This document shows, in pieces, positions 7,235 through 15,709 of a stretch of 64,000 bases of DNA; positions within the stretch are counted from its first letter, which is position 1; each line of letters begins with the position of its first letter. The DNA lies in the NCBI GenBank assembly GCA_017526745.1, contig JAFXQX010000016.1, positions 1 through 64,000 on the forward strand, written 5' to 3'. The position numbers were made by a program, and so were the translations under genes. Source of the stretch: Lachnospiraceae bacterium. Its GTDB lineage: Bacteria; Bacillota; Clostridia; Lachnospirales; Lachnospiraceae. The notes beneath the pieces were generated by a model. It ran no database searches, was not told the origin of the DNA, and was given only the letters and a program-made list of their open reading frames with translations.

Positions 7235-8920
7235 ATGAGAAAGAATATTATCAGAAAGCTATTGGCCAGTACCATTGCAGCAACTATAGGACTTGCAACA
7301 CTTACAGGATGCACGGCTGCAGCCCCCGCACCTGCCGCAGATGGAGCACCTGCCGCAGCGGATGAAGGAAGCCGGGTGTACAGAACACTTGACGAGATCA
7401 AGGAAGCCGGCCAGATCAATATCGGTGTATTTTCCGATAAGAACCCGTTCGGATATGTGGATGAGAACGGAACATATCAGGGATATGACGTTTATTTCGC
7501 AGAGCGTATCGGACAGGATCTCGGAGTTAAGATCAATTATGTATCAACTGAAGCGGCAAGCAGGGTCGAGTATCTTGAAACCGGAAAAGTGGATATCGTC
7601 CTCGCCAACTTTACAGTGACCGAAGAGCGTGCCGAAAAAGTTGATTTCGCCCTCCCTTATATGAATGTGGCTCTCGGTGTCGTATCTCACGAGGATAACG
7701 TTATCGAAGATCTGTCGCAGGTCAAGGCGGATGACCAGATCATCGTCATCTCCGGTACGACAGCCGAGACCTATCTCGAGAAGAACAACCCGGAGATCAA
7801 GCTTCAGAAGTTTGACACATATGCAACAGCCAAGACTTCATTTGAGAACGGTACCGGTGTTGCATGGGCAAACGACAATACCGAAGTTATCGCATACTCA
7901 CTTGAAAACGAGGGCTATGTTGTAGGTATCCCTTCGCTCGGAAGCCAGGATACGATCGCACCCGCTGTTTCAAAAGGTAACGAGTCACTTCTTAACTGGC
8001 TGAACGATGAGATCAAGGCACTCGGTAAGGAGAATTTCTTCCATGCCGATTATGAGGCAACACTTATTGACACATACGGTAAGGATTACGAAGAAACACT
8101 TGTTGTTGAAGGCGGCGAGACAGCAGGAACAGCTGCAAATGAGGAGAGTGCAGCAGCAGGCGACCTTGACATAGTTCCCGGAAACGGTGAGACGATCAAG
8201 ATCGCAGCTTCCCCCGTACCTCATGCCGAGATACTTGCCGAAGCTGCCAAGATACTGAAGGATTACGGATACAATCTTGATATAGTTGAGTTTGAGGATT
8301 ATGTTCAGCCGAACCTTGTTGTGGAGTCAGGTGAATTTGACGCAAACTACATGGAGCATGTTCCTTACCTTAACAGCTTCAATGAGGAGCAGGGAACACA
8401 TATCGTTGATGCCGGTGATATCCACTATGAGCCGTTCGGGATCTATCCCGGCACCAAGAAGAGTCTTGATGAGATCGGTGACGGAGACAGCATCGCGGTT
8501 CCCAATGATACGACAAATGAGGCAAGAGCTCTTCTGCTCCTTCAGGATAACGGTCTTATCAAGCTTAAGGACGGTGCGGGCCTTACGGCTACGGTAAATG
8601 ATATAGTTGAGAACACTCACAACATCAAGTTCGTCGAGCTTGAAGCGGCGCAGGTAGCAAGAGTCGTAAACGAAGTCGAATATGTGGTGCTTAACGGTAA
8701 CTATGCACTTGAGGCAGGTTATTCGGTAGGAAAAGATTCTATCGCTTACGAGGCAAGTGATTCGGTAGCGGCAAAGACATACGTTAACATCATCGGTGTC
8801 GAGGAAGGAAACGAGAACACAGACAAGATCAAGGCACTCGTTACGGTGCTCAGGTCTGATGCGATCAAGAAATTCATAACCGATACATATGACGGAGCCG
8901 TTATCTTCTTTGAAAAATAA
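7235..8920 (+). CDS. Two-headed substrate-binding lipoprotein: PAAT-type domain fused to MetQ/NlpA domain
   Basis: This is a 561-residue lipoprotein. The signal peptide ends in lipobox LTGC with Cys26 as the lipid anchor, followed by an Ala/Pro-rich spacer. Residues about 48-285 are a type 3 (polar amino acid, cystine-like) binding protein, with the typical opening FSDKNPFGYVDENG and a GYD sequence. An Ala/Glu linker (290-318) leads to a full MetQ/NlpA domain (319-561; IKIAASPVPHAEIL, then EFDANYMEHVPYL). These two families normally feed different ABC transporters. The operon downstream encodes both a MetNI set and a PAAT permease/ATPase set. The protein therefore probably delivers cystine or a similar ligand to one and methionine to the other. 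Ligand identity is inferred from domains and leader codons. Confidence 0.9.
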   Translation: MRKNIIRKLLASTIAATIGLATLTGCTAAAPAPAADGAPAAADEGSRVYRTLDEIKEAGQINIGVFSDKNPFGYVDENGTYQGYDVYFAERIGQDLGVKINYVSTEAASRVEYLETGKVDIVLANFTVTEERAEKVDFALPYMNVALGVVSHEDNVIEDLSQVKADDQIIVISGTTAETYLEKNNPEIKLQKFDTYATAKTSFENGTGVAWANDNTEVIAYSLENEGYVVGIPSLGSQDTIAPAVSKGNESLLNWLNDEIKALGKENFFHADYEATLIDTYGKDYEETLVVEGGETAGTAANEESAAAGDLDIVPGNGETIKIAASPVPHAEILAEAAKILKDYGYNLDIVEFEDYVQPNLVVESGEFDANYMEHVPYLNSFNEEQGTHIVDAGDIHYEPFGIYPGTKKSLDEIGDGDSIAVPNDTTNEARALLLLQDNGLIKLKDGAGLTATVNDIVENTHNIKFVELEAAQVARVVNEVEYVVLNGNYALEAGYSVGKDSIAYEASDSVAAKTYVNIIGVEEGNENTDKIKALVTVLRSDAIKKFITDTYDGAVIFFEK

Positions 8921-8942
8921 CGAAAATGGAGTTAGAGTTGCC

Positions 8943-9956
8943 ATGAGTATCGTTGAGATCAGGAATCTGACCAAGAAGTTTGAGGTTGAGGGACATACAG
9001 TAACAGCACTTGACGGGATCAGCCTCTTAATCGAAAAAGGCGACGTTTTCGGGATAATAGGTATGTCGGGAGCGGGCAAGAGTACACTTGTCCGCTCCAT
9101 CAATTACCTGGAGAAGCCTACCGAGGGAAATGTCCTTATCGACGGAGTCAATCTTGAGGAACTGTCCGAAAAACAGCTCAGGAAAGAGCGTAGCCGTATA
9201 GGCATGATCTTTCAGAACTTCAATCTTCTCGAACAGAAAAATGTCATAGACAACATCTGCTTTCCGCTTGAGATAGCGGGAGTTTCCAAAAAGGAAGCAA
9301 GAGAGAGGGCACGCAACCTTCTTCGGACCGTCAATCTCGAGGACAAGGAAAAGGCATATCCGTCACAGCTTTCCGGAGGGCAGAAGCAGAGAGTGGCGAT
9401 CGCCAGGGCGCTCGCACCGAACCCTCAGATACTGCTGTGCGATGAGGCAACGAGTGCACTTGATCCCCAGACAACTTCTTCGATACTGGCGCTTTTGAAA
9501 AAGATCAATGAGGATCTCGGGATCACGATAGTCATTATCACCCATCAGATGTCGGTAGTGACCGATGTGTGCAAAAAAGTGGCTATCATTGACAGCGGTC
9601 GGCTGGTTGAGGAAGGACCTGTTGATGAGATCTTTGCGGACCCGTCGTCTGATGCGGCCAAGGAACTCATATCGGGAAAAGAGATAAGATATACCCCGAT
9701 AGACAGACTTCATGAGGAAAAGAAGATCCGCATAGTGTTTATGGAAAATTCCGCATACGAACCGGTGATAGCAAACACTATATTAAAGCTTCAGACACCG
9801 GTAAACATACTTCGTGCCGATACACGAAACGTTAACGGAAAGGCAGTAGGCGAGATGATCCTCGGTCTTCCCGAAGGCGAAGCGATACAGAATGATATAA
9901 TCAGCCATCTGAAAGGAGCGGGACTGGCCGTAAAGGAGGTGACCGAGAATGAATGA
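8943..9956 (+). CDS. metN: Methionine ABC transporter ATP-binding protein MetN
   Basis: This 337-residue ATPase would power methionine import with MetI. Walker A is GMSGAGKST, the signature is LSGGQKQR, and Walker B is ILLCDEATSALD. The C-terminal 80 residues, from about IRIVFMENSAYEP, form the NIL domain. In MetN that domain binds methionine inside the cell and inhibits transport. I start at the ATG at 8943, after the receptor stop at 8920. A longer reading from 8889 overlaps the receptor's conserved C-terminus. Its end overlaps the metI start by eight bases. Confidence 0.93.
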   Translation: MSIVEIRNLTKKFEVEGHTVTALDGISLLIEKGDVFGIIGMSGAGKSTLVRSINYLEKPTEGNVLIDGVNLEELSEKQLRKERSRIGMIFQNFNLLEQKNVIDNICFPLEIAGVSKKEARERARNLLRTVNLEDKEKAYPSQLSGGQKQRVAIARALAPNPQILLCDEATSALDPQTTSSILALLKKINEDLGITIVIITHQMSVVTDVCKKVAIIDSGRLVEEGPVDEIFADPSSDAAKELISGKEIRYTPIDRLHEEKKIRIVFMENSAYEPVIANTILKLQTPVNILRADTRNVNGKAVGEMILGLPEGEAIQNDIISHLKGAGLAVKEVTENE

Positions 9957-10608
9957 ACAGGTTATCAAAATGCTTCTTGAGGGTATAAGGGATACACTGT
10001 ACATGACCCTCGGCTCCGTGATCATCGGTTATATTGTCGGACTTCCGATGGGTATCCTTCTGTATGTGACAAGCGAGAAGGGACTTCATCCGAATAAACC
10101 TGTCTACAGGGCCTTTGATTTTATATGTAATATCATCAGGAGCATCCCCTTTCTGATACTCCTGATCCTGCTCATCCCCTTTACAAGGTTTGTTGTCGGC
10201 CAGAGCTACGGTTCAACAGCAACGATAGTGCCTCTCGTGATATGTGCGGCACCTTACATAGCAAGAGTGGTTGAGTCGTCACTAAACGATGTTGATGCGG
10301 GAGTGATAGAAGCAGCCAGATCCATGGGGGCGAGCAATTTTCAGATAGTGACAAAGGTACTTCTTGTTGAGGCAAGAACTTCACTGCTTACGGGATTTAC
10401 GATAACAACCGGGCTTCTTCTCGGATATTCCGCAATGTCCGGAACGGTAGGGGGTGGCGGCCTCGGTGATATCGCGGTAAGATACGGTTATTACAGATGG
10501 CAGACCGATATTATGATAATCACGGTCATTCTTCTGATCGTGATATTCCAGATCATTCAGAATCTCGGAACAAATATCTCTGCACGATTTGATAAGAGAA
10601 AGCATTAA
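9949..10608 (+). CDS. metI: Methionine ABC transporter permease MetI
   Basis: This 219-residue membrane protein has about five transmembrane helices. It carries the MetI-type permease motif around residues 120-150 (EAARSMGASNFQIVTKVLLVEA), the EAA loop that docks on MetN. The length matches the family. Its start lies eight bases inside metN, preceded by an AAGGAGGT-like site, so it is translationally coupled. It should form the channel for the MetQ half of the fused receptor. Confidence 0.93.
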   Translation: MNEQVIKMLLEGIRDTLYMTLGSVIIGYIVGLPMGILLYVTSEKGLHPNKPVYRAFDFICNIIRSIPFLILLILLIPFTRFVVGQSYGSTATIVPLVICAAPYIARVVESSLNDVDAGVIEAARSMGASNFQIVTKVLLVEARTSLLTGFTITTGLLLGYSAMSGTVGGGGLGDIAVRYGYYRWQTDIMIITVILLIVIFQIIQNLGTNISARFDKRKH

Positions 10609-10616
10609 GGTTTTGT

Positions 10617-11276
10617 ATGGATCCTGAAGTATTAAGATCATACGTGCCACTTTACAAAGAGGCATTCATACTGACGCTTGAAACAGGCTGGCTGGGGATT
10701 GCTATCGCTTTTGCCATAGGTATTGTTACGGCATTTATAATGCATTTTCGAATTCCGGTGCTTGCAAAGATCGCATCGGTCTATGTCGAACTGTTCCGTA
10801 ACACCCCTCTTCTCGTCCAGCTTTTCTTTATATATTTTGCACTTCCTAAGATCGGTATATCCATTCCGGCAAGAGAGTGCGGTGCGATCGGTCTCGGCCT
10901 TTTGGGCGGAAGTTATATGGCAGAGGGGATAAGGAGCGGTCTTGATGCCGTCGGCACTTTGCAGGAAGAGTCGGCACTGGCTCTCGGGATGTCCAAAAGA
11001 CAGATGTTCATGTATGTGATCTTCCCGGAAGCGTTGTCGATAAGTGTTCCCGGAATAGTTGCCAATGTCATATTCCTGCTCAAGGAAACGAGCGTTTTTT
11101 CGGCGATCAGCCTTATGGATCTGATGTTCACCGCCAAGGACCTGATCGGCCTGTATTATGACACAACGGAGGCGCTGGTGCTCCTGGTCGTGTTCTATAT
11201 AATAATGCTGCTGCCTGTATCTTTGCTCGGAAGCATAGTGGAAAAGAAAGCAAGATACAGGACGCTGGGAGTATAG
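10617..11276 (+). CDS. Polar amino-acid ABC transporter permease (first subunit)
   Basis: This 219-residue HisM/GlnP-type permease starts only eight bases after metI. It shows the family's RNTPLLVQLFFIYF segment near residues 60-75 and an EAA loop (ESALALGMSKRQMFMYVIFPEAL). There are about five membrane helices. Together with the next gene it probably forms a heterodimeric channel for the PAAT-type head of the fused receptor. Cystine is the likeliest substrate given the Cys-rich leader, but this is inference. Confidence 0.88.
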   Translation: MDPEVLRSYVPLYKEAFILTLETGWLGIAIAFAIGIVTAFIMHFRIPVLAKIASVYVELFRNTPLLVQLFFIYFALPKIGISIPARECGAIGLGLLGGSYMAEGIRSGLDAVGTLQEESALALGMSKRQMFMYVIFPEALSISVPGIVANVIFLLKETSVFSAISLMDLMFTAKDLIGLYYDTTEALVLLVVFYIIMLLPVSLLGSIVEKKARYRTLGV

Positions 11277-11279
11277 TTT

Positions 11280-11948
11280 ATGGGATTTGAGGTTCTTGCA
11301 AAAGGGAATAATGCATTAAGATTGCTTTCCGGACTCGGAGTGGCGATGCGCATCAGTCTCATATCCGTCGCGATCAGCATCGTTGTCGGGATAGCGATAG
11401 GCGTTATCGTTGCCGGCAGGCACCCGGCTGCGTTTGCCGTCTTTCGGGTGTACCTAGAGATCGTCAGGATAATGCCGCAGCTTGTCCTTTTGTTCATCGT
11501 ATACTTCGGCACCACAAAAGCACTGGGGATAAACCTTGATGCCGAGACTGCCTCCATAATCGTATTCTCATTCTGGGGATGCGCTGAAATGGCGGATCTT
11601 GTAAGAGGAGCTCTTCTGGGGATCCCGGTCATACAGTATGAATCTGCCGCATCGCTCGGTATGCCCCCTCTTATGACATACAGATATGTTATCGTACCGC
11701 AGATACTTCGGCGCATGATCCCGCTGTCGATCAACCTGATAACAAGGATGATCAAGACGACGAGCCTTGTCATGATGATCGGTATAGTCGAAGTTTTAAA
11801 GGTGGGACAGCAAATAATAGAGGCTAACAGAAAATCATCTCCGAATGCAGCTTTCGGCATATTTGCGACCATATTCTTTTTGTACTTTATCGCCTGCTGG
11901 CCGATAAGCAGACTGGCCGCATATCTGGAAAAAAAGTGGGAGAACTGA
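11280..11948 (+). CDS. Polar amino-acid ABC transporter permease (second subunit)
   Basis: This 222-residue permease is paralogous to the one just upstream. It contains EIVRIMPQLVLLFIVYF in place of the usual RNTP segment and an EAA loop (YESAASLGMPPLMTYRYVIVPQ). It follows the preceding stop by three bases and the ATPase gene follows it by one, so all three are tightly coupled. Two different permease genes with one ATPase is the usual layout of amino-acid importers of the HisQMP class. Confidence 0.88.
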   Translation: MGFEVLAKGNNALRLLSGLGVAMRISLISVAISIVVGIAIGVIVAGRHPAAFAVFRVYLEIVRIMPQLVLLFIVYFGTTKALGINLDAETASIIVFSFWGCAEMADLVRGALLGIPVIQYESAASLGMPPLMTYRYVIVPQILRRMIPLSINLITRMIKTTSLVMMIGIVEVLKVGQQIIEANRKSSPNAAFGIFATIFFLYFIACWPISRLAAYLEKKWEN

Positions 11949-11949
11949 A

Positions 11950-12687
11950 ATGGATGTTATTCTGGAAGTAAAGAACATAAGCAAGAGCTATGAGGACATT
12001 ACGGTGTTCGAGAATCTTTCCCTGACCGTAAAAAAAGGCGAAGTTGTCGTGATCGTAGGTCCTTCGGGCTGCGGAAAGAGTACTTTTCTGCGCTGCATAA
12101 ACGCTCTTGAGAGCATACAGGACGGAGAGATACTTCTTGACGGGGAAGCAATAGACGCTTCTTCAAAAGAACTTCCCCGGATCAGGGAAAAGATCGGAAT
12201 GGTGTTCCAGAGCTATGATTTGTTCCCCCACCTTACGATCCTGCAAAACCTTATGCTCGCACCGGTCAAGGTAAAAAAGACACCCAAGGCAGAGGCCGAA
12301 AAAGAAGCATTATCGCTTCTTGACAGGGTCGGGCTTCTGTCCAAAAAGGACAACTTCCCCAGGCAGCTTTCCGGCGGACAGAAACAGAGGGTCGCCATAG
12401 TCAGGGCACTTATGATGCATCCCGAGATACTGCTTCTTGATGAGATCACGGCAGCACTCGATCCCGAGATGGTAAGAGAAGTTCTTGATGTTGTTCTGTC
12501 TCTTGCAAAAGAAGGAAGGACAATGGTGATAGTCACCCATGAGATGCAGTTTGCCAGGGCCGTCGCCGACAGAATGGTGTTCATCGACGGCGGAAAGATC
12601 GTGGAGGAAGGCAGCGCACAGGAATTTTTCGATGATCCGAAGACGGAAAGGCTCAGACAGTTTCTGAATTCATTTTCCTATGATTAA
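11950..12687 (+). CDS. Polar amino-acid ABC transporter ATP-binding protein
   Basis: This 245-residue ATPase has Walker A GPSGCGKST, Q-loop MVFQSYDLFPHLT, signature LSGGQKQR, Walker B ILLLDEITAALD and switch His in VTHEM. The length and the FDDPKTERLRQFL tail are typical of GlnQ/HisP/TcyC proteins. It lacks a NIL domain, unlike MetN in the same operon. It ends the operon, eight bases before the convergent rarA stop. I see no clear terminator between them. Confidence 0.92.
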   Translation: MDVILEVKNISKSYEDITVFENLSLTVKKGEVVVIVGPSGCGKSTFLRCINALESIQDGEILLDGEAIDASSKELPRIREKIGMVFQSYDLFPHLTILQNLMLAPVKVKKTPKAEAEKEALSLLDRVGLLSKKDNFPRQLSGGQKQRVAIVRALMMHPEILLLDEITAALDPEMVREVLDVVLSLAKEGRTMVIVTHEMQFARAVADRMVFIDGGKIVEEGSAQEFFDDPKTERLRQFLNSFSYD

Positions 12688-12695
12688 ACCGGACG

Positions 12696-14024
12696 TTACT
12701 TGCCGGCCTTCCATTTGCGGATCTTTTCAAGACGGTCCTTTACAGCGGCCTCATCACCCTGATCGCCCGGATCGTAGTAGCGTCTGTCCCTGAGGGCGTC
12801 GGGCAGACACTGCATCCGTGCCATCTTTTCTTCGGTATCGTGAGCATATATGTAGCCCTTTCCGTAGCCGGCATCCTTCATGAGTGATGTCGGCGCGTTT
12901 CTTATCTGCATGGGCACGGGCTCGGCCGGGGATTCGGCTATATCCGCGGCCGCATCGATGCAGGCACGCTCCAGCGCATTTGACTTGGGAGCCATTGAAA
13001 GGTAGACTGCGGCATGAGCCAGATGCACGTTGCACTCGGGAAGTCCCAGAAAATGACATGCCTGGTAGGCATTTACCGCAACGGTAAGTGCGTTTGAATC
13101 GGCCATGCCAACATCCTCGCTCGCAAATCTGACCATTCTTCTGGCGATATAGAGTGGATCCTCACCGCCGTCTATCATCCTGCACATCCAGTAAACTGCC
13201 GCATCCGGATCTGAATTGCGCATTGATTTGTGAAGCGCCGAGATCAGGTTGTAGTGCTCTTCGCCGTTCTTGTCGTACAGAAGAGACCTGCGGTCCATAC
13301 ATGATGCCACGGTTTCTGTCGTAACAGATACTATCCCCTCGGAATCAAGTGCGCTGTTGTTCACGACCATTTCAAGCGTGTTCAAAGCGCACCGTGCATC
13401 ACCGTTTGAAAAGACGGCAATGGAGCGAAGGTCGTTATCATCTATCCGGATCTGCATGTTCCCAAGTCCCTTTTCGGATGAGAGGGCATGCTTTAATAGA
13501 GCATAAAGATCATCTTCGTTAAGGGCTTTTAATATGAAAACCTTGCAGCGCGACAAAAGAGCGGAGTTGATCTCAAAGGAAGGATTTTCAGTCGTAGCTC
13601 CCACAAGCACGATGCTGCCCTTTTCAACGAAGGGAAGAAAGGCATCCTGCTGGGCCTTGTTGAACCGGTGTATCTCGTCGGTGAACAGGAGAGTCCTGAT
13701 GCCGAGCTTGCGGTTATCCTCGGCTTCCTTCATGACATCTCGGACTTCCTTTATTCCGCTTGTAACCGCCGAGAATTCAACAAAATGAGCGTTTGTCCGG
13801 TTCGCAATTATCCTTGCAAGCGTTGTCTTGCCGACACCGGGCGGTCCCCAGAATATCATCGAGGAGATCTGATCCTTTTCGATCAGCTGCCGCAATATCA
13901 TCCCCTTCCCGACAAGGTGCTGCTGCCCGACATATTCATCAAGTGTTTCGGGCCGAAGGCGGCTTGCAAGAGGTGCTTTTGAAAACTGTGACGGTGAGTC
14001 CGTAAACAAATTCATCTGTTCCAT
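12696..14024 (-). CDS. rarA: Replication-associated recombination protein RarA (MgsA)
   Basis: This AAA+ clamp-loader-like ATPase acts at stalled replication forks. It is about 442 residues from the chosen start. Walker A is GPPGVGKTT and Walker B is LLFTDEIHR. The conserved RPETLDEYVGQQHL opening and the C-terminal tetramerisation region are present. A longer reading adds a hydrophobic N-terminus that no RarA has, so I start at ATG 14024 (MEQMNLF); ATG 14015 is an alternative. A TATACT box at 14032-14037 on the minus strand would place the transcript start almost on the ATG. No ribosome binding site is obvious, so the mRNA may be leaderless or nearly so. Confidence 0.92.
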   Translation of the reverse strand: MEQMNLFTDSPSQFSKAPLASRLRPETLDEYVGQQHLVGKGMILRQLIEKDQISSMIFWGPPGVGKTTLARIIANRTNAHFVEFSAVTSGIKEVRDVMKEAEDNRKLGIRTLLFTDEIHRFNKAQQDAFLPFVEKGSIVLVGATTENPSFEINSALLSRCKVFILKALNEDDLYALLKHALSSEKGLGNMQIRIDDNDLRSIAVFSNGDARCALNTLEMVVNNSALDSEGIVSVTTETVASCMDRRSLLYDKNGEEHYNLISALHKSMRNSDPDAAVYWMCRMIDGGEDPLYIARRMVRFASEDVGMADSNALTVAVNAYQACHFLGLPECNVHLAHAAVYLSMAPKSNALERACIDAAADIAESPAEPVPMQIRNAPTSLMKDAGYGKGYIYAHDTEEKMARMQCLPDALRDRRYYDPGDQGDEAAVKDRLEKIRKWKAGK

Positions 14025-14069
14025 GCCATATAGTATAACATAAGTTGCAAAAAACCATTCGATCAGTGA

Positions 14070-14075
14070 TATAAT
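14070..14075 (+). promoter_or_regulatory. Extended -10 element before galT
   Basis: TATAAT is preceded by TGA, giving the extended -10 form TGATATAAT. No good -35 is seen at 17 bases. It lies 39 bases before the galT start and diverges from the rarA promoter. Confidence 0.55.
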
Positions 14076-14113
14076 GAAAACCGTGATCATTTTCAAATCC
14101 TATGGAGGGACCG

Positions 14114-15709
14114 ATGGATAAAGACAGACCTGATATCTGCAGCCTTATTGACGAGCTTGTTGCATACGGTGAACTTGAAGGCCTCATCGACCGCGATGAC
14201 AGGACCTACACCATCAACCGCCTGCTTGAACTGTTTGAAGAGCCGGAGTACGAAAAGGGTTCGCCGGTGCAGCCACGCAAACTTCATCTGATACTTGAGG
14301 ATATGATAAGCCATGCGATCGATAAGGGTATCGTAAAAAGCGATACTACCGCATCCAGGGATCTTTTTGACACAAAGATCATGGGACTGATAACGCCGCC
14401 TCCGTCTGCGGTAAGAGCTGAGTTCTTCGATGAGTACATAAGCTCATCAAAGGATGCCACCGACTGGTATTATTCGTTTTCCAAAGCGACAAACTATATA
14501 CGGACGGACAGGATCGCAAAGGATATAAAGTGGGTATCATCAACACCTTTCGGAGATCTGGACATCACGATCAATCTGTCCAAGCCCGAAAAGGATCCGA
14601 GGGATATCGCCAATGCTTTAAACGCAAAGAGTTCCGGATATCCCAAGTGCCTGCTGTGCGTCGAAAATGAAGGCTATGCGGGGACCATCTCGCATCCCGC
14701 AAGGCAGAACCACCGCGTTATTCCGATCAATCTGTGCGGACAGCCGTACTACCTTCAGTACAGTCCGTACGTTTACTATAATGAACACTGCATAGTGTTT
14801 AACGAATCCCATGTGCCGATGAAGATCGATGAAGATGCTTTTGCCAAGCTTCTTGATTTTGTCCAGGCATTTCCGCATTACATGATAGGATCCAATGCCG
14901 ACCTTCCGATCGTCGGCGGATCCATACTCACACATGACCATTTCCAGGGGGGCTGCTATGAGTTCCCGATGGTGAGGGCGCCGTACACCGAAGTGTTTGG
15001 CATAGAGGGATTTGACGACATGGAAGCCGGCATCATCAACTGGCCGCTTTCCACAATAAGACTTCGAACGAAGAATATGGCGGCGCTCGTTAAGGCATGT
15101 ACCATGATACTCAATAAATGGAGGGAATATTCCGACGAGGATTCGTTCATATATGCCTACACCGTGGAAGGTGACAGAAAGATCGCCCACAACACGATAA
15201 CACCCATCGCAAGGATGCGTGACGGAAAGTATGAGATGGATCTTGTCCTGAGAAACAACATAACGACCGATGAGCATCCGCTCGGAGTATTCCATCCCCA
15301 CAGCGAATACCATCATATCAAGAAGGAGAACATCGGCCTTATCGAGGTCATGGGAATGGCGATACTGCCCGCAAGGCTTCGCGATGAACTTGGCCGCATA
15401 GAAGAGATCATAACCGATGCGATCAGTGAAGACGATAAACAAAAGGCTATAGATGCTATCATCAGCCGGATGGATGAGGATGACAGCCTAAGATCCCATA
15501 CGGACTGGATCCGGCAGATCCTGGCCGATGATCTTGAAACACTTAAAGATTCGTATAAAAAAGATGCCGGATCCGTGCGGGATTATATCAGGCAGCAGAC
15601 CGGCACCGTGTTTTCTCATGTTCTTGAAAATGCGGGCGTTTATAAGCAGACTCCGGAAGGACTTGCCGGATTCAAACGCTTCATTTCAACGATAGGCTAT
15701 ATCAGATGA
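14114..15709 (+). CDS. galT: UDP-glucose--hexose-1-phosphate uridylyltransferase, Firmicutes class
   Basis: This 531-residue enzyme exchanges UMP between UDP-glucose and galactose-1-phosphate in the Leloir pathway. It is the long class II GalT of Firmicutes. It has the CLLCVENEG segment and the THDHFQGG motif whose histidines form the nucleotidyl-transfer site. I start at the ATG at 14114, which has GGAGGG about eight bases upstream; an earlier in-frame ATG overlaps that site. The gene converges on galK and the two stops overlap by eight bases. The beta-galactosidase-like GH2 gene beyond galK fits the same pathway. Confidence 0.93.
   Translation: MDKDRPDICSLIDELVAYGELEGLIDRDDRTYTINRLLELFEEPEYEKGSPVQPRKLHLILEDMISHAIDKGIVKSDTTASRDLFDTKIMGLITPPPSAVRAEFFDEYISSSKDATDWYYSFSKATNYIRTDRIAKDIKWVSSTPFGDLDITINLSKPEKDPRDIANALNAKSSGYPKCLLCVENEGYAGTISHPARQNHRVIPINLCGQPYYLQYSPYVYYNEHCIVFNESHVPMKIDEDAFAKLLDFVQAFPHYMIGSNADLPIVGGSILTHDHFQGGCYEFPMVRAPYTEVFGIEGFDDMEAGIINWPLSTIRLRTKNMAALVKACTMILNKWREYSDEDSFIYAYTVEGDRKIAHNTITPIARMRDGKYEMDLVLRNNITTDEHPLGVFHPHSEYHHIKKENIGLIEVMGMAILPARLRDELGRIEEIITDAISEDDKQKAIDAIISRMDEDDSLRSHTDWIRQILADDLETLKDSYKKDAGSVRDYIRQQTGTVFSHVLENAGVYKQTPEGLAGFKRFISTIGYIR

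Noticed and set aside
7014-7238. 74-codon reading overlapping the leader in another frame
   Set aside because: It lacks a ribosome binding site and crosses the terminator; the 6988 frame has a strong site and meaningful codons.
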